From the NCBI GenBank assembly GCA_000193795.2, contig AEPI01000066.1, positions 1 to 59,653 on the forward strand: a stretch of 59,653 nucleotides of DNA, written 5' to 3'. Source of the stretch: Neisseria lactamica NS19 (GTDB taxonomy: Bacteria; Pseudomonadota; Gammaproteobacteria; Burkholderiales; Neisseriaceae). Positions within the stretch are counted from its first letter, which is position 1. Each line of letters starts with the position of its first letter. The notes beneath the pieces are model-generated. The model made no database searches. It had not been told where the DNA came from and was given only the letters and a program-made list of their open reading frames with translations. Below, piece by piece: positions 50,683-59,073 of the stretch. The position numbers and the translations under genes were made by a program.

Positions 50683-52227
50683 ATGTGCGGCGTATTAGGT
50701 TTGGTCAGTCATGAGCCTGTGAACCAGCTTCTGTACGACGGTTTGCAGATGTTGCAGCACAGGGGGCAGGATGCGGCGGGCATTGTAACGGCCGAAGGCG
50801 GCACGTTCCATATGCACAAAGGCAAAGGAATGGTGCGCGAAGTGTTCCGCACGCGCAATATGCGCGATTTGACCGGCAACGCCGGCATCGCCCACGTCCG
50901 CTATCCCACGGCGGGCAACGCGGGCAGCAGCGCGGAGGCGCAGCCTTTCTACGTCAGCTCGCCGTTCGGCATCGTTTTGGCGCACAACGGCAACCTCACC
51001 AATACTGCCGAACTGTATGAAAACGTGTGCAACAAACACCTGCGCCACGTCAACACCAGCTCCGATTCCGAAGTCTTGCTCAACGTCTTCGCGCACGAAT
51101 TGCGCCGCGAAGTCTCCAAAAACGCCAATCCGCACCGGCTCAATATCGACAATATTTTCAACGCCGTTGCCGAAGTCCACCGCCTGGTGCGCGGCGCATA
51201 CGGCGTGGTTGCGATGATTGCGGGCTACGGTATGCTTGCCTTCCGCGATCCTTACGGCATCCGCCCGCTGGCATTGGGTTCGCAAACCGACGAATCAGGC
51301 AGAAAATCCTATGCCGTCGCCTCCGAATCCGTCGCTTTCAATGCGCTTGCCTACGATTTGGAACGCGACATCCGGCCGGGCGAAGCGGTATTTGTCGGCT
51401 TTGACGGCACAATAATTGCCCGCCAATGCAGCGACCGCGCCAAACTCAGCCCCTGCCTTTTCGAATACGTCTATTTCGCCCGCCCCGACTCTGTGATTGA
51501 CGGTGTATCGGTTTACCAATCGCGCTTGGATATGGGCGTGTCGCTGGCGGAAAAAATCAAACGCGAGCTGCCTGTGGATGACATCGATGTCGTGATGCCC
51601 ATCCCCGATACCAGCCGCCCCAGCGCGATGGAGCTTGCCGTCCACCTCGACAAACCTTACCGCGAGGGCTTGATTAAAAACCGCTATATCGGCCGCACCT
51701 TTATTATGCCCGGTCAGGCGACGCGCAAAAAATCCGTGCGCCAAAAACTCAGCCCGATGGAAACCGAATTTGCAGGCAAAAGCGTGTTGCTGGTAGACGA
51801 CTCCATCGTGCGCGGGACGACCAGCCGCGAAATCGTCGAAATGGTACGTGCGGCGGGCGCGCGCAAAGTCTATATCGCCTCCGCCGCGCCCGAAGTGCGC
51901 TATCCCAATGTGTACGGCATCGATATGCCCACGCGCGAAGAGTTGATTGCCAACGGGCGCAGCGCGGCGGAAATCGCTGCCGAAATCGGCGCGGACGGCA
52001 TCGTATTTCAAGACTTGGGCGATTTGGAAGCCGTCGTCAAAGCACTCAATCCGAAAATCGAATCCTTCGATTCGTCCTGTTTCAACGGCATTTATCAGAC
52101 CGGCGACATCGATGATGCCTACCTCGACCGCCTGTCCGCCGAGAAATCCGGCTGCGGCGGCCTGAAAATCCACCCGAGCAGGATGGAACACAGCATCAGC
52201 ATCAGCGATGCGGGCGACGAAGAATAA
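50683..52227 (+). CDS. purF: amidophosphoribosyltransferase
   Basis: First committed enzyme of purine synthesis, makes phosphoribosylamine from PRPP and glutamine. Starts MCGVLGLV, with Cys2 the nucleophile of the glutaminase domain; GIAHVRYPTAG near 69-79 and HNGNLTN near 101-107 complete it. The PRTase domain has LLVDDSIVRGTTS near 367-379. The 514 residues are normal. A TATAAT at 50639-50644 is a candidate -10 without a clear -35. It follows a terminator, so it starts a new transcript. Confidence 0.97.
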   Translation: MCGVLGLVSHEPVNQLLYDGLQMLQHRGQDAAGIVTAEGGTFHMHKGKGMVREVFRTRNMRDLTGNAGIAHVRYPTAGNAGSSAEAQPFYVSSPFGIVLAHNGNLTNTAELYENVCNKHLRHVNTSSDSEVLLNVFAHELRREVSKNANPHRLNIDNIFNAVAEVHRLVRGAYGVVAMIAGYGMLAFRDPYGIRPLALGSQTDESGRKSYAVASESVAFNALAYDLERDIRPGEAVFVGFDGTIIARQCSDRAKLSPCLFEYVYFARPDSVIDGVSVYQSRLDMGVSLAEKIKRELPVDDIDVVMPIPDTSRPSAMELAVHLDKPYREGLIKNRYIGRTFIMPGQATRKKSVRQKLSPMETEFAGKSVLLVDDSIVRGTTSREIVEMVRAAGARKVYIASAAPEVRYPNVYGIDMPTREELIANGRSAAEIAAEIGADGIVFQDLGDLEAVVKALNPKIESFDSSCFNGIYQTGDIDDAYLDRLSAEKSGCGGLKIHPSRMEHSISISDAGDEE

Positions 52228-52243
52228 GGCTTCCCAAACCGCG

Positions 52244-52283
52244 ATGCCGTCTGAAATCCGAACGCCGGGTTTTCAGACGGCAT
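52244..52283 (+). terminator. inverted uptake-sequence pair after purF
   Basis: ATGCCGTCTGAA (52244-52255) and complement (52272-52283), 16-nt loop, just past the purF stop. Confidence 0.8.
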
Positions 52284-52326
52284 TTCCCATATTGGCATCA
52301 CATTTCCCGTTTCATCCGCACACAAT

Positions 52327-52818
52327 ATGAGTACCGAAACCAAAAACTACATTACGCCCGCCGGATGGCAGGCATTGAAAGACGAGCTTTATCAACTGGT
52401 CAACAAAGAACGCCCCGAAATCGTCCAAATCGTCAACTGGGCGGCAGGCAACGGCGACCGCAGCGAAAACGGCGACTATCTTTACGGCAAACGCCGTATG
52501 CGCGAAATCGACCGCCGCATCCGTTTCCTGACCAAGCGTTTGGAAGCTGCCGTCGTCGTCGATCCCGAATTGCGCGAAGCGACCGACCAAGTGTTTTTCG
52601 GCGCGACCGTCGGGCTGTTGCGCGGCGACGGGCGCGAGCAAACCGTCAAAATCGTCGGCATCGATGAAATCGATACCGCGCAAAACAAAATTTCTTGGAT
52701 TTCGCCGTTGGCGCGTTGCCTGATTAAAGCGCGCGAAGGCGACGAAGTGGTTTTGAACACGCCGGAAGGGCGTGAGGAAATTGAAATCCTTTCTGTCGAA
52801 TACATCAAAATCGACTGA
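52327..52818 (+). CDS. greB: transcription elongation factor GreB
   Basis: Rescues backtracked RNA polymerase by stimulating transcript cleavage. The 163 residues have the N-terminal coiled coil with GDRSENGDYLYGKRRMREIDRRIRFL near 41-66, where the acidic tip D-x-x-E-N-x-D-Y reaches the active site, and the C-terminal FKBP-like part with GATVGLLR and GDEVVLNTPEGREEIEILSVEY. The YGKRR form is GreB rather than GreA. Confidence 0.95.
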   Translation: MSTETKNYITPAGWQALKDELYQLVNKERPEIVQIVNWAAGNGDRSENGDYLYGKRRMREIDRRIRFLTKRLEAAVVVDPELREATDQVFFGATVGLLRGDGREQTVKIVGIDEIDTAQNKISWISPLARCLIKAREGDEVVLNTPEGREEIEILSVEYIKID

Positions 52819-52876
52819 TCGGGAATGCCGTCTGAAACGGCACAAACGCGCCGTTTCCCAAATAAAGGAATACCGA

Positions 52877-53503
52877 ATGAGGAAAATCCGCACCAAAATC
52901 TGCGGCATCACCACACCGGAAGACGCACTGTATGCCGCCCACGCCGGCGCAGACGCATTGGGACTGGTTTTTTACCCCCAAAGCCCCCGCGCTGTCGACA
53001 TCATTAAAGCACAAAAAATCACCTCCGCACTGCCGCCGTTTGTCAGCGTTGTCGCCCTTTTCGTCAACGAAAGCGCGCAAAACATCCGCCGCATCCTTGC
53101 CGAAGTGCCGATACACATCATCCAATTCCACGGCGACGAAGACGACGCATTCTGCCGCCAGTTCGACCGCCCCTATATCAAGGCCATTCGTGTTCAGACG
53201 GCATCAGACATCCGAAACGCCGCCGACCGTTTTCCCAACGCTCAGGCACTGCTGTTCGATGCCTACCATCCTTCGGAATACGGCGGCACCGGACACCGCT
53301 TCGACTGGACGCTGTTGGCGGAATATTCGGGCAAACCGTGGGTGCTTGCCGGCGGGCTGACCCCTGAAAACGTCGACGAAGCCGTCCACATCACCGGAGC
53401 GGAAGCGGTCGATGTATCCGGCGGCGTGGAAGCGTCTAAAGGCAAAAAAGACCCCGCCAAAGTTGCCGCCTTTATCGCAACCGCCAACCGCCTATCCCGT
53501 TAA
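52877..53503 (+). CDS. trpF: phosphoribosylanthranilate isomerase
   Basis: TIM-barrel enzyme of tryptophan synthesis. MRKIRTKICGITTPEDA holds the catalytic Cys (KICG); the catalytic Asp is in LFDAYHPSEYGGTG near 128-141, and LAGGLTPENV and VDVSGGVE complete the phosphate site. 208 residues from ATG with an AAAGGAA site. The frame is open further upstream into greB but is not conserved. An uptake sequence precedes it (52825-52836). Confidence 0.95.
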   Translation: MRKIRTKICGITTPEDALYAAHAGADALGLVFYPQSPRAVDIIKAQKITSALPPFVSVVALFVNESAQNIRRILAEVPIHIIQFHGDEDDAFCRQFDRPYIKAIRVQTASDIRNAADRFPNAQALLFDAYHPSEYGGTGHRFDWTLLAEYSGKPWVLAGGLTPENVDEAVHITGAEAVDVSGGVEASKGKKDPAKVAAFIATANRLSR

Positions 53504-53596
53504 AGCAACAAAATTTGCCGCCGGAATGACTTAACCTTAAAAATTTATGCTGTTTAATCAGTAAGTTCTGATAAATTTTGAAAACTTAATCCCGTC

Positions 53597-53721
53597 ATTC
53601 CCACGAAAGTGGGAATCCGGTTTTTTGAGTTTCAGTCATTTCCGATAAACTGCCTTAGCATTGGATGTCTAGATTCCCGCCTGCGCGGGAATGACGGCGG
53701 AGCGGTTTCTGCGCAGGAATG
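53597..53721. repeat. dRS3-type repeats (NIME-like block)
   Basis: Two ATTCCC-N8-GGGAAT copies (53597-53616 and 53673-53692) and a degenerate third (TGCGCAGGAATGACGG near 53708) flank unique spacers in the 321-bp gap between trpF and lbpA. This is the neisserial intergenic mosaic element layout; dRS3 sites serve as phage integration targets in meningococci. A single uptake sequence follows (53810-53821), at the lbpA end. Confidence 0.85.
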
Positions 53722-53824
53722 ACGGTTTAGAAGTTCCCCGAAACCTCAAAAAAACCTGCACCTTAATCAGTTGGCGGTTTAGTCCGGCTTTTGGGGTGCA
53801 GATCAAGCTTTCAGACGGCATTTT

Positions 53825-56659
53825 TTAAAACTTCATTTCAAGCGCGAGGCTGAAGTTTCTGCCCGGTGCGGCATACCTTCCATAGTTGCTGTCGCCGCCG
53901 TGCCGGTTTGCCGTGCTTTCCGCAGTCTGGCGCAAGGATTCCCAAGTAACGTAGCGGTAGTTGCCGATATTGTAGATAGCCGCCCTCAAGGTCAGCCGTT
54001 TTTTCAGATTCAGATAGGCGGAAACGTCTGCCGTCGACCAAGAAGACGACGCTCTTTTTGTCGAATATCGTTTTTGATCGCCTGCCAGATAAGCAAGCTC
54101 GTCAGGGTTTTTCCCTTTGGAATAGGTCAGCATAATGTTTGCGCCCCATTTCCCCTCAGGCTGGTCGTATCCGAACCCCAAAACATAACGCGACGGCTGT
54201 ACCGCATCCAAAGCATAGCTGCGGAGAGACAGACCCGGCCGGTTGGATACCGATTTCGGTTTGATACGGTTGTACGCCAATGTGGTGTACAAACCTTCGG
54301 GCAGTTTGCCGTACACACCGTTCCAGTCGATTTTTCCCAATATATTAACGCCTTGGAGCGACATATTTTGGGCATTGTAATAATCGCGTATATCAATCTC
54401 TGTCAATTGTCCTGCCTGATTCGGCAATTTGGTTTTGTGATCGGCAACGGCAATCATATCGGTATAGCGGTTGCGGAAGCTGCTGATTTCCAAAAAGCCG
54501 AAATCGCCCTTCCACTGCAAACCGATTTCGCGGTTGGCTGCCTTTTCCGATTTCAGGGCGGGACGCTGCCAGCCTTTCGGATAATCGTGATAAATGTCTA
54601 TCCCGAAAAGTTCTTGGAATGAGGGCGTTCTGAAGCCGCTGGAGGCGCGGTAAGACACGGAAAAATGCCGGTTCGGTTTGAACACGATGCCGCTGTTCCA
54701 CGAACGGTCAACATACCGCCCGCTGCGGACGAGTTCTTCCCGTGTGGTGAAGTTTTGCCGGTCGTACCTGCCGCCCAAACTGAAATCGAAATATTTGCCG
54801 ATTGAAAAACGATCGTTCAAAGAAATGTGGATATTGCTGCCGTTGATTTTTCTTGGCACGCATTTGCGGGAACGCAGGGTTTCGATGTAGCCGCAGACCG
54901 ACCCTTCGACGACTTCGGGCTTGCCCAAAAGATACTTATATTTACCGTCGTCGGCGTAATCCGAGAATTCCGAAATCCTTGCCGCATTGTGAGAAAGCTG
55001 TTCTGGGCGGGAGATCGCTTTGGAAGCATCGTAACCGAAGCCCAAAGTCAGATGGTGTTTCGTCCATTTGTTTTTCAGCGATTTCTCAAACGAGGCATTC
55101 AAAACATTGTGCTGTTCGCGGTAGTGGAAGCGGTCGCTGCTGTCGTAGGAATACGGTTTGTCCGCCGACGCGCGGCAGGATTTGTCCACGGAAGGATACA
55201 CGGCGCAATTCAGCTTCAACGTGTTGTTGTCGGTTGCCACGCTTTGTTTGTCAAACGACAACACCGCCTTGTCCGCCCAGTTGTCCGAGTATTTCGCATT
55301 TTCATAACGGTACAGCAAACCCATACGGCGGCGGCGGTGATGTTCGTCAATAAATTTGGTGCGGGAATATTTCAAACCTATGCCCTTGACCAAATTTTTA
55401 TCGCCTTTCCACTCTTCTATATTCGGCACAAAATACAAGCCGTCGCGGAAATCGTCGCCGTCGTACACCCCGCTCTTGTTTCTAAACTTGTTCGCCTCGT
55501 CCGTACCGTAATACTGTTTTTCCGTCATATCGCGGATGTCGTAACGCTGTTTGGTATCCTCAAACACGCCGCCGACATAATGCCTGCCGCCGAAGCGGTA
55601 GCCCAGCTTGGCAAGCCAAGAGCCGCTGCGGTAATCCATCGGATCGGGCAATATCCTGCCGCCGCCCGTGTAAGCTTGGGCGGACAGGTTTTCGTGGCGC
55701 GCCTGCGCCTCCCGCACCATCGCTTCTTCTTCTGCACTTAAAGGCTGATTGTTTTTCTTACGTTCTTCCACCCAGCGGTTGAGCTGGTTGTTCAAATAGT
55801 TTCCGTTGCCTGCCACTTTTGCCACAGGCTTGAGCTCACTCTCGCCCTCCGCCAGGAAATATTCCCCTCCTTCACTTGGTTTTTTAATGCCGTATGTCTG
55901 ACGGAACGCGTCCAAACGGTTTATGCCGTATGCCACCCCGTCCGCAATATCGCCGTGCGGGCGCGTTTCCCGCCCTTGGCGTTCGGTCCGGATTAGCAGC
56001 CCTTCCCAACCGTCTTTGCTGAACCCCGCGCCGAGCGACTTCATAAATTGGCGGTTTTTACTGCCGTAGGCGGTTTTTGCCTGTATCCCCCAACTTTTGC
56101 CGTCTGAAATCAGGTCTGCCGCTTCTTTGGTGCGGAAGGCGACCGCGCCGCCGAGTGCGCCGCTGCCGTGATCGGACGAACCGGCACCTTTGTCGATTTC
56201 CACCGTGCTGATGTTTTCATATTCGATTTCGTTGATTGCACCGCTGCCGCCGCGTCCGCCGTATCCGCTCAACGATCCCTGCACGGTAAACGCCTGTATT
56301 TGGGCAACGCCGTCAACCGAAACCGCCACACGGTTTTTATCCACGCCGCGTATCGAGTAGCCGCCGCTCGCGCCGTTGCCCTGTTCGACAACCGCCACGC
56401 CCGGATCGTAGCGCGTCAGGTCGCGGATACCGAGTACCTGTTCTTTGTTCAACGTTTCCGACGTTTTGACGATTTTGCCCAAACCGGTTACTTCTTTTGT
56501 CCGCCGTCCCACTTTGGCGGCACGGACGGTAACCTCTTTCAGGGATTGGGTCTGCGCCGCATCAGGTGCCGCCGTTTCAGGGTTTGCCGCATATGACGGG
56601 AAGGCGGCGGCAACAGCCAAGGCAGTCAGGGTAAGCTGAAAACCGTGTTTCTTATTCAT
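53825..56659 (-). CDS. lbpA: lactoferrin-binding protein A, TonB-dependent receptor
   Basis: Outer-membrane receptor that takes iron from human lactoferrin using TonB energy. The 944 residues start with signal MNKKHGFQLTLTALAVAAA (cut near AYAA), then a plug domain with TonB-box-like ETLNKEQVLGIRDLTRYDPG near 68-87 and GGAVAFRTKEAADL, and a 22-strand barrel ending with Phe (LALEMKF). RHEQHHRRRRMGLLYRYENAKYS-type loops mark the lactoferrin receptor. Its start overlaps the lbpB stop as ATGA. It is translated after lbpB from the Fur-controlled promoter. Confidence 0.97.
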   Translation of the reverse strand: MNKKHGFQLTLTALAVAAAFPSYAANPETAAPDAAQTQSLKEVTVRAAKVGRRTKEVTGLGKIVKTSETLNKEQVLGIRDLTRYDPGVAVVEQGNGASGGYSIRGVDKNRVAVSVDGVAQIQAFTVQGSLSGYGGRGGSGAINEIEYENISTVEIDKGAGSSDHGSGALGGAVAFRTKEAADLISDGKSWGIQAKTAYGSKNRQFMKSLGAGFSKDGWEGLLIRTERQGRETRPHGDIADGVAYGINRLDAFRQTYGIKKPSEGGEYFLAEGESELKPVAKVAGNGNYLNNQLNRWVEERKKNNQPLSAEEEAMVREAQARHENLSAQAYTGGGRILPDPMDYRSGSWLAKLGYRFGGRHYVGGVFEDTKQRYDIRDMTEKQYYGTDEANKFRNKSGVYDGDDFRDGLYFVPNIEEWKGDKNLVKGIGLKYSRTKFIDEHHRRRRMGLLYRYENAKYSDNWADKAVLSFDKQSVATDNNTLKLNCAVYPSVDKSCRASADKPYSYDSSDRFHYREQHNVLNASFEKSLKNKWTKHHLTLGFGYDASKAISRPEQLSHNAARISEFSDYADDGKYKYLLGKPEVVEGSVCGYIETLRSRKCVPRKINGSNIHISLNDRFSIGKYFDFSLGGRYDRQNFTTREELVRSGRYVDRSWNSGIVFKPNRHFSVSYRASSGFRTPSFQELFGIDIYHDYPKGWQRPALKSEKAANREIGLQWKGDFGFLEISSFRNRYTDMIAVADHKTKLPNQAGQLTEIDIRDYYNAQNMSLQGVNILGKIDWNGVYGKLPEGLYTTLAYNRIKPKSVSNRPGLSLRSYALDAVQPSRYVLGFGYDQPEGKWGANIMLTYSKGKNPDELAYLAGDQKRYSTKRASSSWSTADVSAYLNLKKRLTLRAAIYNIGNYRYVTWESLRQTAESTANRHGGDSNYGRYAAPGRNFSLALEMKF

Positions 56660-58839
56660 TTTTCCACCTCCTGCATATCTTTCTTCGCACCGAATACCAC
56701 GCCGAATTGGGGTTTAGCTTCAGGTTTTAACGGTTCACCAACACCAGCTTCATTTTCAACTTCAGCTTCATTTTCAGTATCTTCAGTTATATCAAGAGAT
56801 TTCCCATCCTTATTGAAAATAGTACCGCCCAATTCCTCCGCCTGCGGGCCGTAAAAGCCGCCCGTTACAAGAAGATTGTCGGCTTTGAAGCGCTGCGGGT
56901 TGGTCGAACCCTGCCCGGAAAGGTCAATACCGCTCTCCCGAGTGCGTGCTGTCGCGTGGAAACCGTTGCCATCAATCACGCCGTTTTCAATATGGAAAGC
57001 AGGTTCTACACCGTTTTTCTCCGTCAGCGTTCCGGAAATCGATTTCTCGCCGAAATCAACGGTAAATTTTGCTTTTGCCGCTTTATCCGCCTTATTATCC
57101 CATTGAATGGGTTTGCTGATACGCGCTTCCCAAGTGCCGGTATAATGCGCCGTTCCGGTTTTTGGAATGTCGGCTTCCGCCGTGCGGATACCTTTCAGGA
57201 AAAGGTCGATGTTCCTGCCTTTAGGGGCTTCCGGAGCGGGCGGGATGCCGTCTGAACCGCTGCCGCCTTCTTCTGTCGGCGATTCTTCTTCGGGTTCTTC
57301 AGCTTCGTCTTCACCTTCTACGGCTTCGTCTTCTTCGCTGCCTTTGTCTTCTACGGCTGCGTCTTCGGTGCCTTCTTCATCGTCGATTTCGTCTTCGCCT
57401 TCTTCGACGCTATCAACGCCTGTATCCTCTTCGTCCCTCTCTTCGTCCTGCGCCTTCGGTTTGGCGGCGGGACGTTCGGTTTGCATCCGTCCGATTTTCA
57501 CATAGGTCAGAAAATCGCAGCAGGTTCGGATTGTCGTTTTCCTACCATCGGCAAGAACGATGGTTTTCTCTTGGTTTACCAAAGGAATTTCACGCCCTTC
57601 GACAAGAAGTTTGTCGGGATGACCAAGATCGGGCATAGGGGAAATGGCAAACTGGCGGGCATTTTTATCACTTGCCTCATCAACGGAAATTTTTAGAGAA
57701 TCCAAGATTTTGGTGTGTTTTTCAGACGGCATAGCAGGATTTGTGCCTGATGCGTCTGTTTTTTGTTTGCCTGCGAATACGCCGAATACGCTGTTGTCGT
57801 TGCTGATAAACCGTCCGGCAAGCTCTTCCCCCTTATCGCCGAAAAAACCACCCTCAAGCCGCCGATCGGCATCGTCATGGAAAAACAAATATTCTTTATC
57901 AGCGTGTTTCGTCTTCACCTCGGTGTTAACTTTGGCACTGCCGGTAAAGCGGTTGCCGTCCAATGTTGCGGTAATGTCGTAAATGGTCAGTGGTTTTTTC
58001 TGCTCATTGGGTTTGACATATTGGTTTTTAATCAACTTGCCCTCTAGGGTTTTTTTGTCGAAATCAACCGTATATTCGGCAGGATGCTTTTCCCGGCTAT
58101 CGGCATCCCTAGCCTCATAAGAAGCTGCCCCAATTTCATTACCATAATATGTGGTATAACCCAAATCCACACTGGAAACCGCCTGACCTGTCCGATGACG
58201 TTTGGCATCGGTCATATATTGCCAGTTACCGGAATATTTTACCGTTCCCGCACTCGGCAAAGATTGGGAAGGATGTTCTCCGGAATAATATACAAAACCG
58301 TCATAGCCTAAACGATTAGAAAACTGCTTTTCATCCGATGTTTTCTCAATTTCATCTTTTCCGTTTTTAGTAAACACATAACCGGCACTGACAAACCGAT
58401 AATTATATTTTTTATTTTCATTTTCCGATGTGGTAATGCTTGCCTCAGGATTACGTTTATGAATTTCGCTTTTAAGTTGTTGAAGTTTATTTTCTTTTGA
58501 ACCGTATAAAAACAGAACATCACCTTCTTTAAACGACAGCTTTTCTTCTGCTTGTTTGCTATCGGGAATTGCCGTGCCATCTTCACGATGAAAAGCAGTA
58601 TTCCGTCTCAACAGCCGCATTGCCGCACCGACGGCGGGTTGATTGACCGGCGTGGTTTCTATCGAAGGTTTGGCAGAATCCGGAGCGGGCTTATCCGCAG
58701 GATTGGAAGGTTTGGAACCTGCCGGGGTTTGCTCGGTCGGCGTTGGTTCGGCAACAGGCTGCACGCCGAAATTGCCGCCGATACAAGATGCCAAAAGTAA
58801 GGGCAATAAGGCGATGCCGCCATAATTCGGTTTACACAT
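56656..58839 (-). CDS. lbpB: lactoferrin-binding protein B lipoprotein
   Basis: Surface lipoprotein that first captures lactoferrin and also binds cationic peptides. I start at MCKPNYGG (727 residues); the lipobox is LASC with Cys18. Two lobes follow, each with a handle and barrel; the C-lobe contains a very acidic loop at about 460-530 (EEDTGVDSVEEGEDE and EEDEAVEGEDEAEE), characteristic of LbpB. A second short acidic run (TENEAEVENEAG) lies near 690. The stop overlaps lbpA ATG. The Fur box lies just upstream. Confidence 0.96.
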   Translation of the reverse strand: MCKPNYGGIALLPLLLASCIGGNFGVQPVAEPTPTEQTPAGSKPSNPADKPAPDSAKPSIETTPVNQPAVGAAMRLLRRNTAFHREDGTAIPDSKQAEEKLSFKEGDVLFLYGSKENKLQQLKSEIHKRNPEASITTSENENKKYNYRFVSAGYVFTKNGKDEIEKTSDEKQFSNRLGYDGFVYYSGEHPSQSLPSAGTVKYSGNWQYMTDAKRHRTGQAVSSVDLGYTTYYGNEIGAASYEARDADSREKHPAEYTVDFDKKTLEGKLIKNQYVKPNEQKKPLTIYDITATLDGNRFTGSAKVNTEVKTKHADKEYLFFHDDADRRLEGGFFGDKGEELAGRFISNDNSVFGVFAGKQKTDASGTNPAMPSEKHTKILDSLKISVDEASDKNARQFAISPMPDLGHPDKLLVEGREIPLVNQEKTIVLADGRKTTIRTCCDFLTYVKIGRMQTERPAAKPKAQDEERDEEDTGVDSVEEGEDEIDDEEGTEDAAVEDKGSEEDEAVEGEDEAEEPEEESPTEEGGSGSDGIPPAPEAPKGRNIDLFLKGIRTAEADIPKTGTAHYTGTWEARISKPIQWDNKADKAAKAKFTVDFGEKSISGTLTEKNGVEPAFHIENGVIDGNGFHATARTRESGIDLSGQGSTNPQRFKADNLLVTGGFYGPQAEELGGTIFNKDGKSLDITEDTENEAEVENEAGVGEPLKPEAKPQFGVVFGAKKDMQEVEK

Positions 58840-58863
58840 CCCTACTATTTTCCATGTCTGATT

Positions 58864-58905
58864 AATAATAATTATCATTATATTAATATGTGCAGATAAC
58901 ATCAA
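58864..58905 (-). promoter_or_regulatory. Fur-regulated promoter of lbpB-lbpA
   Basis: On the minus strand -35 TTGATG (58900-58905), a 17-bp spacer and -10 TATAAT (58877-58882). A Fur-box-like sequence rich in ATAATGATAATTATTATT covers the -10 and beyond (58864-58882), matching GATAATGATAATCATTATC at most positions. Iron-loaded Fur would block the promoter, giving lactoferrin receptor synthesis in low iron. Confidence 0.85.
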
Positions 58906-58942
58906 GCCGTTTTTTAACAAAGATATTCCCGATTGAAACAAA

Positions 58943-58972
58943 ATGCCGTCTGAAACCAAGTTCAGACGGCAT
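58943..58972. terminator. inverted uptake-sequence pair between lbpB and the CRISPR array
   Basis: ATGCCGTCTGAA (58943-58954) and complement (58961-58972), 6-nt loop. It may end the minus-strand CRISPR transcript before the lbp promoter. Confidence 0.7.
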
Positions 58973-58977
58973 TTTTG

Positions 58978-59073
58978 CGTCGGCCCGACAGAGTTTGAAG
59001 CCGTAGGGAAATCGGATTGTCTTTTAAGGGTTTACAAACCCAGTTCCCGCAGGAAGCGGATGTCGTCCTCGCC
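58978..59073 (-). other. CRISPR leader-distal flank with a coding fragment
   Basis: On the minus strand directly after the last repeat an open stretch reads GEDDIRFLRELGL and a stop. It may be the end of a gene that the array joined; too short to identify. No repeat lies before it, so it is the array end on this side. Confidence 0.35.
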
